Shown: positions 33,090 through 44,645, counted from the first letter of the stretch. The stretch: DNA of 64,000 nt from Chenopodium formosanum (GCA_024500155.1 CM044871.1:33540728-33604727); one strand, 5' to 3'. Notes: a model not told the origin generated them from the letters alone. Made by a program: numbers and translations.

Positions 33090-35128
33090 TGTAATACCCC
33101 GTATTTTTATACGTATTTTATTTAAAATATGTATTTTATAAGGGTATTTAAATAATTTAGTATTTTAATTATGGTGTTTTAATTATTTATCCCATGTAAG
33201 TTGGGAATATTTTACTAAAGGTAAGTTTATTTAATTAATTATTTAATAGAAGTTTGGGTTTTATTTTAAGAATTTATGATTTTAACAAGTTTTAGTAGGG
33301 AAGGGATTTAGGAAAAACTAAAGGAGGAAAGGTTAGGGTAAAAGGAATGACAGAGAAGGGGTATAAATATCCCTCTTATGAGGCAATTCAACTTTGCCCA
33401 GAGTGGAGAAAACCCAAGGTAAACTTCTCTCCCTTTTCTCATTATTTTCTTATTTCTTTTTCTCTTTCTCTCTCCTTCCCTTCCCCTTCTTGTTTGCGCA
33501 CCACAACCACCGGCAACCACCACCACCGGTGGGCCGCCGACCACCAGCACCAGCCGGCAGTAGCGGCGACCACCGGCGCTGGAAGCAGCCGGCAGTGGCG
33601 CCGGCCTGCTGTCGGCAGTCACAGCTTTCGAAAAAAAAAAAGGTTTTAAAAATCAAATATTTCTTACCCAAATCTAATCTAGGCTTTAATCTAATTGTAA
33701 ATTATGAGTTTGGAGAATTAATTTTGATGTTTTGTTATTGTAATTATGTTAATTAATTTTCAGATTTGGTTTTTAATTAAAAAGCCCCAATTTTTGAAAC
33801 CCCAGGTTCTTTATTTATGAGTTATTGAAGGATTATGATGTATAATGGGGTAGACCTTTGTTTTAAGTGTTTTAAAGCTTAATTACAACAAGTTTTAATT
33901 ATAATAAAGTGCTGAATTTTATGTAGAACACTTAATATTATGTTTCTTGAAGAAATTTTAATTACCTATTGATTGGGACTTAATTATGGTGTTTTAAATA
34001 TAATTTCAGCTTACTTTAATTAAATTATGAGGGGTTTTAAAATAATATACATTGCTGGAAATTTGTTTAGAGTGGATATTAATACTCTATTATGAATTTA
34101 ATGTGTAGGAGACTTAGAAGTAAGCAATTTCTACTAGTCGTGGCAATTTTAAAATCGTACTCAAGGTACGTACGCGTACTTAGCATATTTTTGGTGATGT
34201 AGTATCATGCTAGACTTGACTCAATTAATCCTAATTAGTAGCATGCTAAGATTTATGATTGGAATTGTGGATATTTGATATTGGTGATTAAATTAGAAAG
34301 TATGATTTATTTGAGATGGATTAATGGTTGGAAAATTAATGTTTGACATGTTGTGGTTGAACCACACTTTTATTTATGGCATGTTAGAATGCATGATCAA
34401 TTAAACTACATGTTTAATTATGTTAGGAATATTGAAAATGAATTTTATTATGGTTCAAATAATTTTTATTGTTGCTTTAAGCATGATGAATGAGCTATAT
34501 AAGTGTCTATGTACACAAGGAATAAATTGTATGTTGGTGCCTTTGTGCACTTAAGGTGTTTTTAACACCGAGGGATAGGATTTTTGGCGCATTATGCGTT
34601 TAAGGTGTCTTTGACACTGAGGTAGAATTAAAAAGGGTTCAACATTAAATAATATGTGGTCACTAATTATTCAAGAATTAATTTGGTATGTTTGGTTGAT
34701 TGAATAATTATTGTTGATTGTTTTATTATGCTTTGAGAGTGATCACCAAGTCCAATAAAATGTAAATAACGTAAAGTGAAAGAGATTACGCACCAAAACT
34801 CTTGGAACGTATATACCTTGAGTATGAACAATGGGGGGAGTTATGGGGTTTTATATTTAACCATAACTTCTAATGGAGTGCAGGGGGCTGTTGATGAGTG
34901 GCATTTATGCCACTATTTTATCCTTTTTCTTTAAGGATTTTCCCCTCATTTGCGCCTGTTTGGCCCTTTTTCTAAGCATTTTTACTTAGTTTTGCTTCCT
35001 CTTTCCTTTTCTCCCTTATCTTCCCTTCTCTTAGTCTTCTCGCTTTGTTTTTATTTTGATCTCCATGCTTTGGTTTTGTAGGTATTATGTGCCGAAAGAA
35101 AGAGGATATCAAGAAGCCAAGCTATCTG

Positions 35129-35392
35129 TTGTGTGCGGGGTACTGTGCGGCTTCTGTGCGGGAGCACATGTGAAGCTGTGCGGTCGCGCAGCCCTGTCAG
35201 AACCCGCTTAGCCAGACTGAAGGAACAGAGCAAAACTAGAGAGTTTGCGCGACTTGTGTGCGGGCGCACACACCGATGGGCGGGCGCGCTCATTTTCCCC
35301 GTACCCTCAAAGTTGCGGCCGCGCACTACGCTGAGAGGGCGCACAAACATTGTGTGCGGGCGCACAAACATTGTGTGCGGGCGCGCACGGCT
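35129..35392. repeat. GC-rich repeat block (TGTGCGGGCGCACA words) in Athila-type LTR
   Basis: About ten copies of TGTGCGG or its reverse (CCGCACA), several in the interrupted palindrome TGTGCGGGCGCACA. One 19-base unit (GGGCGCACAAACATTGTGTGC) is tandemly repeated near 35338-35382. The block ends about 55 bases before the TATA box. Confidence 0.75.
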
Positions 35393-35449
35393 GGGTTTCG
35401 ATTTTTTTGCGCCATGTTGTCCAAGTTTCTTTCTTTTGGGTGGAGCCAC

Positions 35450-35458
35450 ATATATATA
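35450..35458 (+). promoter_or_regulatory. TATA box of Athila-type solo LTR
   Basis: ATATATATA in CCACATATATATAGTCG, after the GC-rich block and before a leader-like region. Confidence 0.5.
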
Positions 35459-37268
35459 GTCGGGACTCTTTGTAATAGAAGGACACTTAGTACTAATTCC
35501 ATAGAACATTAGCCTAATCTAGAGAGAGAAAATAGATTGTTTTTCAAGCTTCCTTTATTGTATTCAACTTTGCTCAAGCTTTAATCTTCCATCAATCAAG
35601 CAAGTATCCAAGTTTTCATCTTTCTTCAATCCTTTCTTTAGTATTCTCTTCTCCTTTCCTTTAATATTATTTATTTGTTTTATTGTTACTTATTTTTGTC
35701 TATCTTATTAGTTTATCTTGTTGTTATTGATTTCATATATTTCAATCATGTTTTGTTTTGAGTTTCTTGTGTTTATTTCTAGTTTTGATATTATGTTTAA
35801 TCTCCCTTCTCTAGGCTAAACTCTTAGCAAGGGGAAGGGGGTGGAAGATATGTATTGAATGATGGATGAATGATGATAGTTGGATTGATTACATGCCATA
35901 AATTGATGAAAGACATGATTTTTAATGGCTTGGGATTATTGTTGCACTTTATTTGATTGCCTCCTAGTTTAAATGCATGAAAATGATTTGAACTAGATTA
36001 AGATCACCTCTATATTAATGATTGCATGAGAATGAGTTGTTAAAATGGAGTTTTATGTATTGTGCTTCTTTATTCTCTTGATTTGCTTGTGTCTAATAGG
36101 ATGTATGAGAATGATCCTAATTAGCATTGACTTCTTTTATTGATTTTCCTAGACTATTGCATGAGAATGAATTGTTTAGGTAGAATCTTGTGTTCTTTGG
36201 CATGTTCATCATGATAACTATCATTGTTCCCCTCTTTTTAATGCATTTTTGAAATCCCCGAATCCCTAGCGTCATTTTATATTGGTTTTAATCATCATTT
36301 TCTTGCTTACTTGTAGTTTTAGTGTTCCAATCAACAAAACCAACAAAACAATCCCCTTTTTACTCTTGCATTAGTAATATTAGAAGTTGAACTAGCGTGC
36401 TTCCCTAGTGGTTCGACCCTTTACTTGCTACTAACTAGCTTAGTGTAGGTTTAGGCTTTATTAATTGTTAATTTGATTAGGGTGGTAGTTTAACGACCTA
36501 TTCTATCCCGATCAGCTGTACATTCCTTTTTATTTATTATTATGAGCAGGAATTCCGCCACCTTTGAGTGGTTTTGTCGCTGGCACAAGGATAGTTGGAA
36601 ACCCGTTCGATGCGTAATCAACGCTAAATGAATTATTTAGTGTCTAGTAAATGTGTCTTGTTGATTGTTATGTGTGCTTGTAAACAGGTGCAATGAGGTA
36701 AGTGTGTGTTGATAGGTAAAAGCATGTTAGTGTGTTTAATTACGCTTATGTACTCAGTTTTGCTGATTGTGTGTGCTTGGCCATGTCTTTACTTTGGCCC
36801 TACGACGACCCATTTTCTAATGGCGAGTAGTGAGGACAAGTAGAGAGGGGTTTTTCAGGTGATGAAGCATATATATGAATGGACATGAGTGAAGAGCGAA
36901 TTATTCTAGTTTCTATAAGTATATGATGTGTTTAATGCTTTAATTATTTATGATATTATTATCATGCATGACTAACGCAAAAGTTTTAAAGTTGGTTTGG
37001 TTTTAATAAGGGCCTACAATGGTTCCAAGTTGTAGGATGGTTTTATTTTACTTCGTTTGACTTTGGTTTTGACTTTACTTTCGTTGGTTGACTTTTCAAG
37101 TTGACTTGTTTTGAATGGTTTAGAAATTAGTCTTCCGTTGTGTGTCTTTGATGGTTGCCTTAGCCGTTTTCATGGTGGCGGTAATATCTTAGATATTCCT
37201 ATTTAAATTTTTAAACAGGGCAAAACATGTATTTTAAAAGAAAGGAATTTCTAGGGTGTTACATAGTG

Positions 37269-37711
37269 GGAGCTCACCGGCTTAGCAAAAGCTAGGTTGT
37301 TGAGTGGGAGCTTAATGGCTCATTAAAGGCTAAGATAGCTCAAGTGGGAGCTAACTGTTTGTTTCATAACAAACTTTTACCCAAAGACAATATACATGTC
37401 TCTTTGTAAGCTTTCAAGTGAGACTACGAGCACTACCTCAACAACCTAAATGAGAACATATTGTTTATTTCTCTAAGTGGTGTCTTTCTAGAAAGTAACA
37501 CGTTTCCAAAACGATAAGTGGGAGGAAAATGAACTCGATAACCATCGAGATTAGCCACAAACTAAAACTGAGAATCTCGAAAGACCTTAAAAGGGCTTGA
37601 TAAGAATATATACTTGATAAAAAATGCTCAAAAGGACTATACAAGTGCCTTAAAAGAGAATTTATTACTCACAAAACTTTTGAAAAGTTGATGTAAGATC
37701 AAGATAATAAA
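37269..37711. other. Unassigned sequence, continuation of 23027-23859
   Basis: This rejoins the left flank across the Tekay element. It holds several AGTGGGAGC words spaced 35-45 bases apart, each next to GGCTTA/GGCTCA and GCTAAG-like words. That makes a decayed short tandem repeat. No open frame of note. Confidence 0.4.
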
Positions 37712-38216
37712 TGGTGTTTTGGGAAAATTACCCCGCCACGTGGGCCACTTAAAACAGGACACGTGTCCACCTAGAATTGGTTTAAAAGAGGCCAATAGCA
37801 GCATGGCACGTGGAATCCACTGTTAAAAGAAGGAATGGCGGCCTTCATAGGCCCAATTCCCAAAAAGGCGCCAAAAACGCGGGCAGCCCATCAACTCTTG
37901 GTCAAATGACCTATGTAAGGGCACACTTTTCCCAATGACCCTATAAATAGGGAGATTTCCCCCATTTGTTGGACAAATTAATATTTATTACAGTACTCCT
38001 AACATTCTCTTACATCAGAGAAATCTTCGGATCTCGGAATCCGAGAAGATCTCACTTTTACCTTTTTCGCACTTTTTACTTTCTCCAACACGTTCTAACT
38101 TGATCCTCGAAGGCGGAGCTCCACCCACCAGGAGTATCCGTTATTTTGCAGGTACAGGCGCTTCCCGACTAGTCTTTGAGTCGTAACTCTCACGAGGAAC
38201 AAAAATACCCAAATCA
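37712..38216 (+). repeat. 5' LTR of a Tat-lineage gypsy element
   Basis: Starts near TGGTGTTTTGGGAAAATTACC (start base uncertain by a few) and ends ...ACCCAAATCA, just before a PBS. About 505 bases. It has CCAAT (37932) and a TATA box (TATAAATA, 37942-37949), then a leader. The start call rests on composition; no second LTR lies inside the window to compare. Confidence 0.6.
37942..37949 (+). promoter_or_regulatory. TATA box of the Tat LTR
   Basis: TATAAATA, ten bases after CCCAAT; both are well placed for the LTR promoter. Confidence 0.65.
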
Positions 38217-38218
38217 TT

Positions 38219-38236
38219 TGACGCCGTCTATGGGGA
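38219..38236 (+). other. Primer-binding site of the Tat element
   Basis: TGACGCCGTCTATGGGGA closely resembles TGGCGCCGTCTGTGGGGA, the PBS form seen in many Tat-lineage elements, with two changes. I do not assign the tRNA. Confidence 0.6.
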
Positions 38237-38249
38237 GAGTACCTCAAAA

Positions 38250-38470
38250 ATGGTTCAAGAGTTTGTACCGCCTCCTAATCCTAAGGCTAATCAGTCGGAG
38301 GTCTTTATGGACCATGAGGATGATGATCGTCAGGTCGAAACATACATTGCTGAAGATGGCTCACTCATCATAAAGCGCATCTGTCCCAAAGAAACTCTAG
38401 AACGAGGTGAAATCCAGGCGAGTACAAGTAGGCCCCCAAGTCAGTAGGAAGGGGAAACCCATTCGCCAAG
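38250..38470 (+). pseudogene. gag: Start of Tat-element gag, cut by the Athila insertion
   Basis: MVQEFVPPPNPKANQSEVF... begins 14 bases after the PBS and ends in a TAG at 38445. The coding direction continues at 60428 beyond the Athila element. It is the acidic N-terminus of a Gag; no domain is seen in this piece alone. Confidence 0.5.
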
Positions 38471-39481
38471 TGACGAGGGGTGGAACTAGGTCGTTGAAAC
38501 TAATCCTCCCTCGATCGATAAAACTAAATTTATAAACACGTAACAAACCTATATACCAGTATAGAGGCAAGTCAATGATCGAACCCAAAGGAACGGTAAT
38601 GTTCAAGCGCTCTCAATTATGTGCCCAAGCTAGGTCGAAGACAAAGATAAAGAGAGAACACTAACAACTAACAAACAAAGAAACCAAACAAATAAAGCAC
38701 TAGGAACGGGGATCAACAAGTAATCATGACAATTATAGCAACTCGGGAACAATATGCAAATCAATGGTTGTGAAGACAAATGAAAAGCTCAATCAAAAGA
38801 GTCAACAAGCTATCTCTTAGAGGTCAAAGTAGCGCCAACTACGAGAGACTCTAACTAGGAGCATCACTAATCAAGCTCAATCGACAATTGCAATTCCTAA
38901 ATCAATGGTCCGTATCATTAGAAACTACAATGAAATCTAGCATAATTGTCAAGGCCTAATCGAATTACACACATGCAAACTTCCATTAATCACTTTAATC
39001 TCAACAATTAATCAACACAATCCCCAAATTAAGAACAATTAATCAATCATACAAGTTTCACCCAATCCCTAGCAAACAACTACTCTAACATCATCATCTA
39101 ATCAACAAACAACTAAAGAAATCAAGAATCAACAATATATGAAGAATAATTACACTAATCAACAATCAAACATCAAAATCAAATCAAATAAACTTGAATA
39201 TTAAACAAAGCAATAAAATGAGATAGAGTTAAGAATGCTCATTGATAATAGAGAAGATCTCCAACACAATTGTCACCATTGAATCTTCAATCTCTCAATC
39301 ACCATTGAAATTCCTCACTTTCTCTCTCTAAAATCTACTTCTAAACTAACCTTAAAATTACAGAGAGAAGCTCTCAACTAAGCAAAAATTATGATCAAAA
39401 TCTAAATGAAACTTATTAAAAACTTGCCCCAAAAACCGAGCAAATAAATACAAAATTTTCCTAAAAATCGGGTTTCAAAGG

Positions 39482-39489
39482 TATTTATA
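39482..39489 (-). promoter_or_regulatory. TATA box in outer Athila 3' LTR
   Basis: Minus-strand TATAAATA in CTCTATAAATACC; the same box lies at 59824-59831 in the 5' LTR. Confidence 0.6.
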
Positions 39490-39526
39490 GAGGCGCAAAT
39501 ACAAACTCAAGCAAACAAATACCCAG

Positions 39527-39605
39527 GAAGGCGCTCTCGCGCTGCAGGGGAGGCGCGCCCATGCTGCAGGGGTGGCGCGCCCACGCCCATGCCTTGCGCG
39601 CCCGC
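39527..39605. repeat. GGCGCGCC-rich repeat block upstream of TATA
   Basis: Short tandem units of GCTGCAGGGG(A/T)GGCGCGCCCA plus GCGCGCCCGCGC words. The GGCGCGCC core is a perfect palindrome. The 5' LTR has a parallel block at 59868-59950. Confidence 0.8.
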
Positions 39606-40085
39606 GCATCTCTAGTTTTCTTCAAGTCTTTTTGCGGCTTCGTGCATTCGCTAAGGTTGCACGATTATGATGATGATGAACACTAAAGTAGGCAGTCCCT
39701 ATACACAATGATTGTGAGTTCAACACCCCATATTCATGAGAGCACGACATGAGAGCGCAAGATCTAAGACTTGGGATTTCCATTTCCTTGCATCTTGAGC
39801 TTTCCAATTGCCATGTGCTTGCTCCAAAAGCTTCCTCCAACTTAGTAGATCACCAATATCAAGACCTGAACCTCGTACAATACCTACAATCACGAAAATA
39901 GAGCAAATAAAGGAGAAAAGATAAGAAAAACCATAGATTTGCACAAAAGCTACAAAAAAAGAGAGGAAAGGTAAGACTAAGACCAAAAACATAAAACTAA
40001 GCATTTATTAAGCATGAAAGCCATGAAAAGAGGAAGAAAACAACCTAAATGCTTATCCAATAGGTGCCATTTATCACACCCATCA

Positions 40086-41315
40086 AATACCCCAAAGCTT
40101 AACTTTTGCTCGTCCTCTAGCAAAACAAAACCAAGGGAGAAATGATAAGATTATTCAAACAAACAAAAAGAAGAGAAGAGACAAGAATATACACTAACTC
40201 ACTTTCGTAGGAATCACGGTCAATTTTAGAAACTAAAGACAAGCCATTTAAACCCCTAGATCGCCCTAGAGGATGAGTGATGCTCTCGTAAAGGTTTCCT
40301 AAGAGATTAACCTATAACTCTCATAATAATACAAACAAGGCAAAGAATGAAAAAGAAATCAAAAGAAAAGAAGAGCAAACACATGTTCATGAACGGACTT
40401 TTCCAAATGTACAAGCACAAATGAATGCAAATCTTTCTAAACAAGTAGAAGAGTGCACGTTTCAAGATACCCGAGGTTGATTGAAACATAAATATGCTAG
40501 GCATAGGAACTAGATGAACGCAATCCACTTTTATCCCAAACTGTCTTACTGTGTTCTCCCTACTAGTCTCATATCTTCCTTTAGTGAGCATATCAAAAGT
40601 TCCACGAAGGAACCGGAAAAAGAGATAATTTTGGGCTACTCGACGTCTTGACAATGCATCCCCTTTCCTTTGGCTATAACTCATAATTCCCTCCCCCGAT
40701 ATATTACTCAACCTCTAGGTCAAAAGGTCTTCCCCAATGGTTGCAACGTAAGGGCAAAAAGGGTTAGGGGTAGGCTAAAATTTTAAAATTTGGCGGAACA
40801 CCTATGTTGTGAAGCAAGATTGGCCAAATCTCAACGCCAAAACAAAGAGAACACCAAAAAAAACAAACTAACACCCCCAAGCTTATTCAAAGCCATAACC
40901 ACAATCATATATACAAAAAGCGTAAACGCTTCTCCCCCAAGCTTAAAGGAAGCATTGTCCTCAATGTTGAAAAGGGAAAAAGAATCACATCAAAATATTT
41001 TTTATTTTTCTTTTTTTCATTTCTTTTTTTTTTCATTTCTTTCAAAGCAATTGTCCATGCCTCTTTAACTTAGGACGACTTTTTCTATTTTGTATTTATT
41101 ATGTCCTTGCCTCTTTTGACTTTAGACGACTTTTTCCAATTTTCATTTGCCATTATTCACAATATATACACAAGACAAGCTTGCTTACAAATAGAACCAA
41201 TATCCAACCTTATATCACAAACTCCAAAAAAAAAAAGCATGACCTGCTTCACAAAAACCAAAATTGGAACCAAAAGAAACAAAAGGCTCAAAATTCTAAA
41301 GATGTGGCTTGAAAA
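40086..41315 (-). other. PPT and 3' untranslated region of outer Athila-like element
   Basis: In element sense it ends AAGCTTTGGGGTATT (PPT) before the LTR. The motif AAGCTTGGGGG recurs at about 40877-40889 and 40932-40945. Blocks near 40690-40780 resemble the inner Athila's 3' region near 46460-46520. A 134-codon minus-strand frame (40307-40711) has membrane-like composition but no similarity I can name; I treat it as non-coding. Confidence 0.55.
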
Positions 41316-41444
41316 GAAGGTGTTGAGTAATTAGGTTTTGATGATTGTAATCTAATGATGATTATCTATCTAATGTGTTTATTAAGTTATGCATAGAAAG
41401 AACAAGTTATTCTTGGAACAGGATAAAAGGAACCTGAACAATGT

Positions 41445-41447
<3 letters not shown>

Positions 41448-41515
<68 letters not shown>
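41448..41515. repeat. (TA)n microsatellite
   Basis: About 34 uninterrupted TA units in the SIRE-like LTR, likely polymorphic in length. Confidence 0.95.
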
Positions 41516-41517
<2 letters not shown>

Positions 41518-41972
41518 AACCTGAGCAATATATGATAAGTAATAGAGAAACAAGAACAATAATGAGTGTTATGGTTGATAAACATGATGATGTCTAAAGA
41601 ACCATGAAGGTAACTATGTAAATAGGTGTTTTCATATTTTAGCTTCATAAGGTAAGTACACTATGCATACATGAGTTGTATATGTGTAGGAGTATTTACA
41701 TAAGCTTTAAGTTTAATTAGTTCTCTCACTTGAAGTTTGTTTATGACAAACAAACTTCAATCTAATGTTTCTCTTAAGTGTTTATGTAAAGACAAGAACT
41801 AACTTAGGTGAAGTCAATGGGTTGGAACATAGAAGACTTCAAGAGGAACAAGAGAGAATGAATGAACCTAAAGCAAGTTCTCCCACAAGAACCAAACCAC
41901 GAAGGAACCAGAAGATATTCTCTAACGAGATGTAGAAGGAACCTTTGGCAGGCTTTCCCACGAGAACCGGAG

Positions 41973-42118
41973 CATGTTCCCTAATAGGTACATGAAGAGT
42001 TCCATGTTCCCTAACAGGTACATGAAGAGTTCCATGTTCCCTAACAGGTACATGAAGAGGTCCCTAACAGGAACTTAGTTCTCTAACAAGAACTATCTAA
42101 GTTCCCTAACAGGAACTT
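41973..42118 (+). repeat. 30-bp tandem repeats with GTTCC...GGAAC hairpins
   Basis: Three exact-length 30-base units (41973-42060) of ATGTTCCCTAACAGGTACAT plus GAAGAGTTCC, then degenerate copies of GTTCCCTAACAGGAAC to 42118. Each GTTCC/GGAAC pair is an inverted repeat with a 6-base loop. Confidence 0.8.
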
Positions 42119-42813
42119 AACATTACCCCGAGATCTATAATACATCAATGCTACAAGATTCCAGAACAAGAGTTTCAAACAAACAACATGAAGACGGAGA
42201 AATCAAAGTATATCGCTCTAGGATTCATGTTAGTATGTTGGACATAAAAGTCAGTCTGGAATAAGTCTAAAGAACCAAAGTGAACTCATGATAGTCAATG
42301 AAATTAGAGTTACTGACTTTTTTCAGGAAACTTTGAGACTGTCAGAGTTCCGAAACCTAATCAAAACTTAGGTCTGCACGTCGTTAAAGGTCACAGGTCG
42401 AATTTAATGATATAAATATTTACCTAATACGTGCATATCTTTTAGGGATTTGGTTTTAAAGAATAAAATTATTTATTTTCTAATAAATCCCTTTTGGAAA
42501 AAGATAAGTTATTTTTGGAAAATATTTTCAGTAAAATAAGTTTTAAATAAAATCTAATTTTATGGAAGTATATCTTTTGTTAAAAGATATGGTAAATATA
42601 TAAGTATATCTTTTGTTAAAAGATATATTAGTAAATTTGGAAAATATATGATTTAGATAAAATCTGATTTTATGGTTAATATATCTTATTATTATTGATA
42701 GAATATATTCTTAACAAAAGATATATTTTTGGAAAACTTATTTTTGGAAAATATCTTTTATTTCTATCTTTTAATAAAACTTATCTTTTACCAAAAGGAT
42801 GATTTGGGTGTAC

Positions 42814-42821
42814 TATAAATA
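42814..42821 (+). promoter_or_regulatory. TATA box of SIRE-like LTR
   Basis: TATAAATA in GTACTATAAATATGC; a matching reverse box (TATTTATA) lies at 63958-63965 in the other copy. Confidence 0.6.
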
Positions 42822-43558
42822 TGCTCATATGTATTCATTCAAAGTCGAGGCAGATGAAGCTTAGTGGTCGTGCTTAATGGTTTCATCCTTCACCACGAAG
42901 CTAATTCAAACCTCCAGGTCAAAGTTCCAGTCAGGTTCCAATTACAGTTCGTCCAGTAATTTCTAGACAGATCTCGAGTGTCCAACATATTAGTTTTATC
43001 TCTTTATTCATTGGTATGTATTTAGATTTATTCTTTGAGGTCTTGTAATTGGGAAAAAGGGTTTTGAGTGTTTTATGTATTGGGGTGTGAGAGTTCATGA
43101 GCATTCTCGTTATAATTGTATAGTAAGAGTAGTTTGTGTAAGCTTCTAGGTGAAGCTGTGGTTTTGTAATTAAGTGGTACTAAGTATTTTGTACTTTGGC
43201 AGTATGCGTAGTACTTTGGTGGTACGAGTGAATCTAAGTGTGGTTCTTAGATTAGGTAGGATAGGGTCCTATCAAGTAGCAAGTCCAGTGAGGAACTTGT
43301 GAAATAAAGGTCCGTGTCTAATGGGTTGTAACTTGGTCTTTGCCCTATTATAGTGAAGTGGTTTGTGTTTGAAATCCCTAAGGTAGGGTCGAGGTTTTAC
43401 TTCCAGTTGGGCCCTGGATGGTTTCCTCGTAAAATCCACTTTGCACTGTCTAAGTTCCTAACAGCAATCAGTTTTATATTCCGCAAAAAGTAGGCACTAG
43501 GAACATACTACAATTCACCCCCCCCCTCTTGTAGTATATCATCCAAAATAACAGAAGG

Positions 43559-44645
43559 AAAAAACCTCAAATTGTTAGCAAGAAGGAAAATGTAAACCCA
43601 ATGAACTAGAAAGAAAGAAACTTAGTCCTAGACAAGAAAAATTACTACCCCGAAAAGATGCCTTTGTCCTCCCTAGATGGCTCGATCTCGACTTTGAGAA
43701 TTATGAGTCAAGATTCTAGATTAGGTCAGCAATAGTTAAGGATCCATGCCACTCATGCAAAAATATGTTGAAGGCTTGGAAAATAATGAACCTCACATGG
43801 ATGTAGCAAAAACTCACTATTGGTGTCAATTCGACTATAGGAAGCAACTACCAACATGCCACAAACAAGTAGAATCCGGTTTCATGGTCCCACTAGTTCT
43901 AACCAACTACCTCAGCATGATTTATCCTAGAATCAACCAAGCGTACTATCAAACCGTGCACACCCTTACCATTTAAGAAGAAAAGCATTCAACTATACAA
44001 GTCCAAAAGTATTATGTCCAAAACAAAAAACAAAATAAAACACATTGCAAATTTGCCTTGATAGAAACAAAAATCTTTTTGGAGTTTTTCAAAATATAAG
44101 AACATGAAAAAGCATATACAAAGTTGCATAGCATATGTTAATCAACATCCCATCAAACATGATAGAATTCCCTCTCCCAAGCTTGATTAAGACAATACAC
44201 TCAAACATAAATCATAGAAACCATGGGAGGGGAAAACAAGGAGATCAATCCAACAAACCAACTTATATCCAACAAGTCATCATCCACTAGAGAAAGAGAA
44301 AGGTAGGATATTACCGGATATTAAGTGGGTGTAAATACCCGTAAATGTCCCAATTAAACCTTTCAAAGCTAATTTCCCAAGAATTAAACCTTGTTTACAT
44401 CTGCTAGGAAAAATAGGAGTCAACCTTCTTTGATTCTTGATCCAGATCGAAGCACCAAAGTATATCAAGTCATGTACCTAGCAAAACGCACACAAACATT
44501 TCCATGAGAGAAATTCTATTCTAAAAAGAAAATGAAAATCTAATCTAAAGCATGGGTTACTTCCCAAGAAAGGCTTGCTTAAGGTCCAAGTTTGACCGCT
44601 CTAGTAAAATAATAATTCAACGCACACGAGAGCTTGTCAAATGAA
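43559..44645 (-). other. 3' region of outer Athila-like element, no gene seen
   Basis: Non-coding and AT-rich. It contains another reverse PPT-like word, CTCCCAAGCTTGATT, near 44166. Small open frames in it show no domain. It ends at the inner Athila insertion (flank ATGAA, 44641-44645). Confidence 0.5.

Larger units (their letters stand above)
34892..36514 (+). repeat. Athila-type solo LTR
   Basis: Flanked by a perfect 5-base duplication GCTGT (34887-34891, 36515-36519). Starts TGATGAGTGGCATTTATG and ends ...CTATCCCGATCA, 1623 bases. Start (TGATG), end (TTTAACGACCT...CCCGATCA) and an internal GTGGTTCGACCCT motif (36408-36420) resemble the outer Athila LTR at 38471. A TATA box lies at 35450 (TATATATAG). 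A GC-rich repeat block with TGTGCGGGCGCAC words lies just upstream. Not coding. Confidence 0.85.
23865..37263 (+). mobile_element. Tekay-type chromovirus (Ty3/gypsy), full length but broken
   Basis: Bounded by a perfect target duplication TAGTG (23860-23864, 37264-37268). Order: 5' LTR, initiator-Met PBS, an extra ORF, gag with two zinc knuckles, protease, RT, RNase H, integrase with a C-terminal chromodomain, PPT and 3' LTR. Chromodomain, pol order and PBS place it in the chromoviruses, most like Tekay/Del. Many stops and frameshifts make it non-autonomous. The two LTRs are roughly 95 percent alike over their first 140 bases by hand alignment. An Athila-type solo LTR is inserted in the 3' LTR. 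Confidence 0.9.
33090..37263 (+). repeat. 3' LTR of the Tekay-type element, with insertion
   Basis: TGTAATACCCCG ... CTAGGGTGTTACA. Without the insertion at 34892-36514 (plus 5 duplicated bases) it is about 2545 bases, matching the 5' LTR plus an ~80-base GC-rich stretch (33527-33613) that the 5' LTR lacks. A short segment just after the insertion (around GGCACAAGG, 36580) is also missing compared with the 5' LTR. Confidence 0.9.
38471..40085 (-). repeat. 3' LTR of outer Athila-like element
   Basis: On + it reads TGACGAGGGG ... CACCCATCA, 1615 bases. A reverse TATA (TATTTATA, 39482-39489) lies about 40 bases on the promoter side of a GGCGCGCC-rich block (39527-39605). It contains the motif GGGTTCGATC (reverse, 38576-38589), shared with other Athila LTRs here. 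Confidence 0.85.
41321..43553 (+). repeat. Solo LTR, SIRE-like Ty1/copia
   Basis: Flanked by a perfect duplication GAAGG (41316-41320, 43554-43558). Starts TGTTGAGTAATTAGG and ends ...AAAATAACA, 2233 bases. A C-rich tract in CAATTCACCCCCCCCC near its 3' end is typical, in my knowledge, of SIRE-type copia LTRs in plants. A TATA box lies at 42814-42821. Its last ~400 bases match, inverted, the LTR at 63393-64000 (about 75 percent by eye). No coding capacity. Confidence 0.75.

Noticed and set aside
35051..35512. Open frames on both strands over the GC-rich block of the Athila solo LTR
   Set aside because: GC-rich repeats lack stops by composition; they sit inside an LTR.
36408..36420. tRNA gene suggested by a B-box-like motif
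   Set aside because: No A box, cloverleaf or terminator around it; it recurs in unrelated LTRs, so it is an LTR motif.
40307..40711. 134-codon minus-strand ORF with hydrophobic C-terminus as a membrane protein gene
   Set aside because: It lies in the 3' untranslated part of an Athila-like element, has no family resemblance, and the hydrophobicity comes from T-rich DNA.
41382..41648. Minus-strand frame with a long Ile-Tyr run
   Set aside because: It is the translation of the (TA)n microsatellite; no gene.
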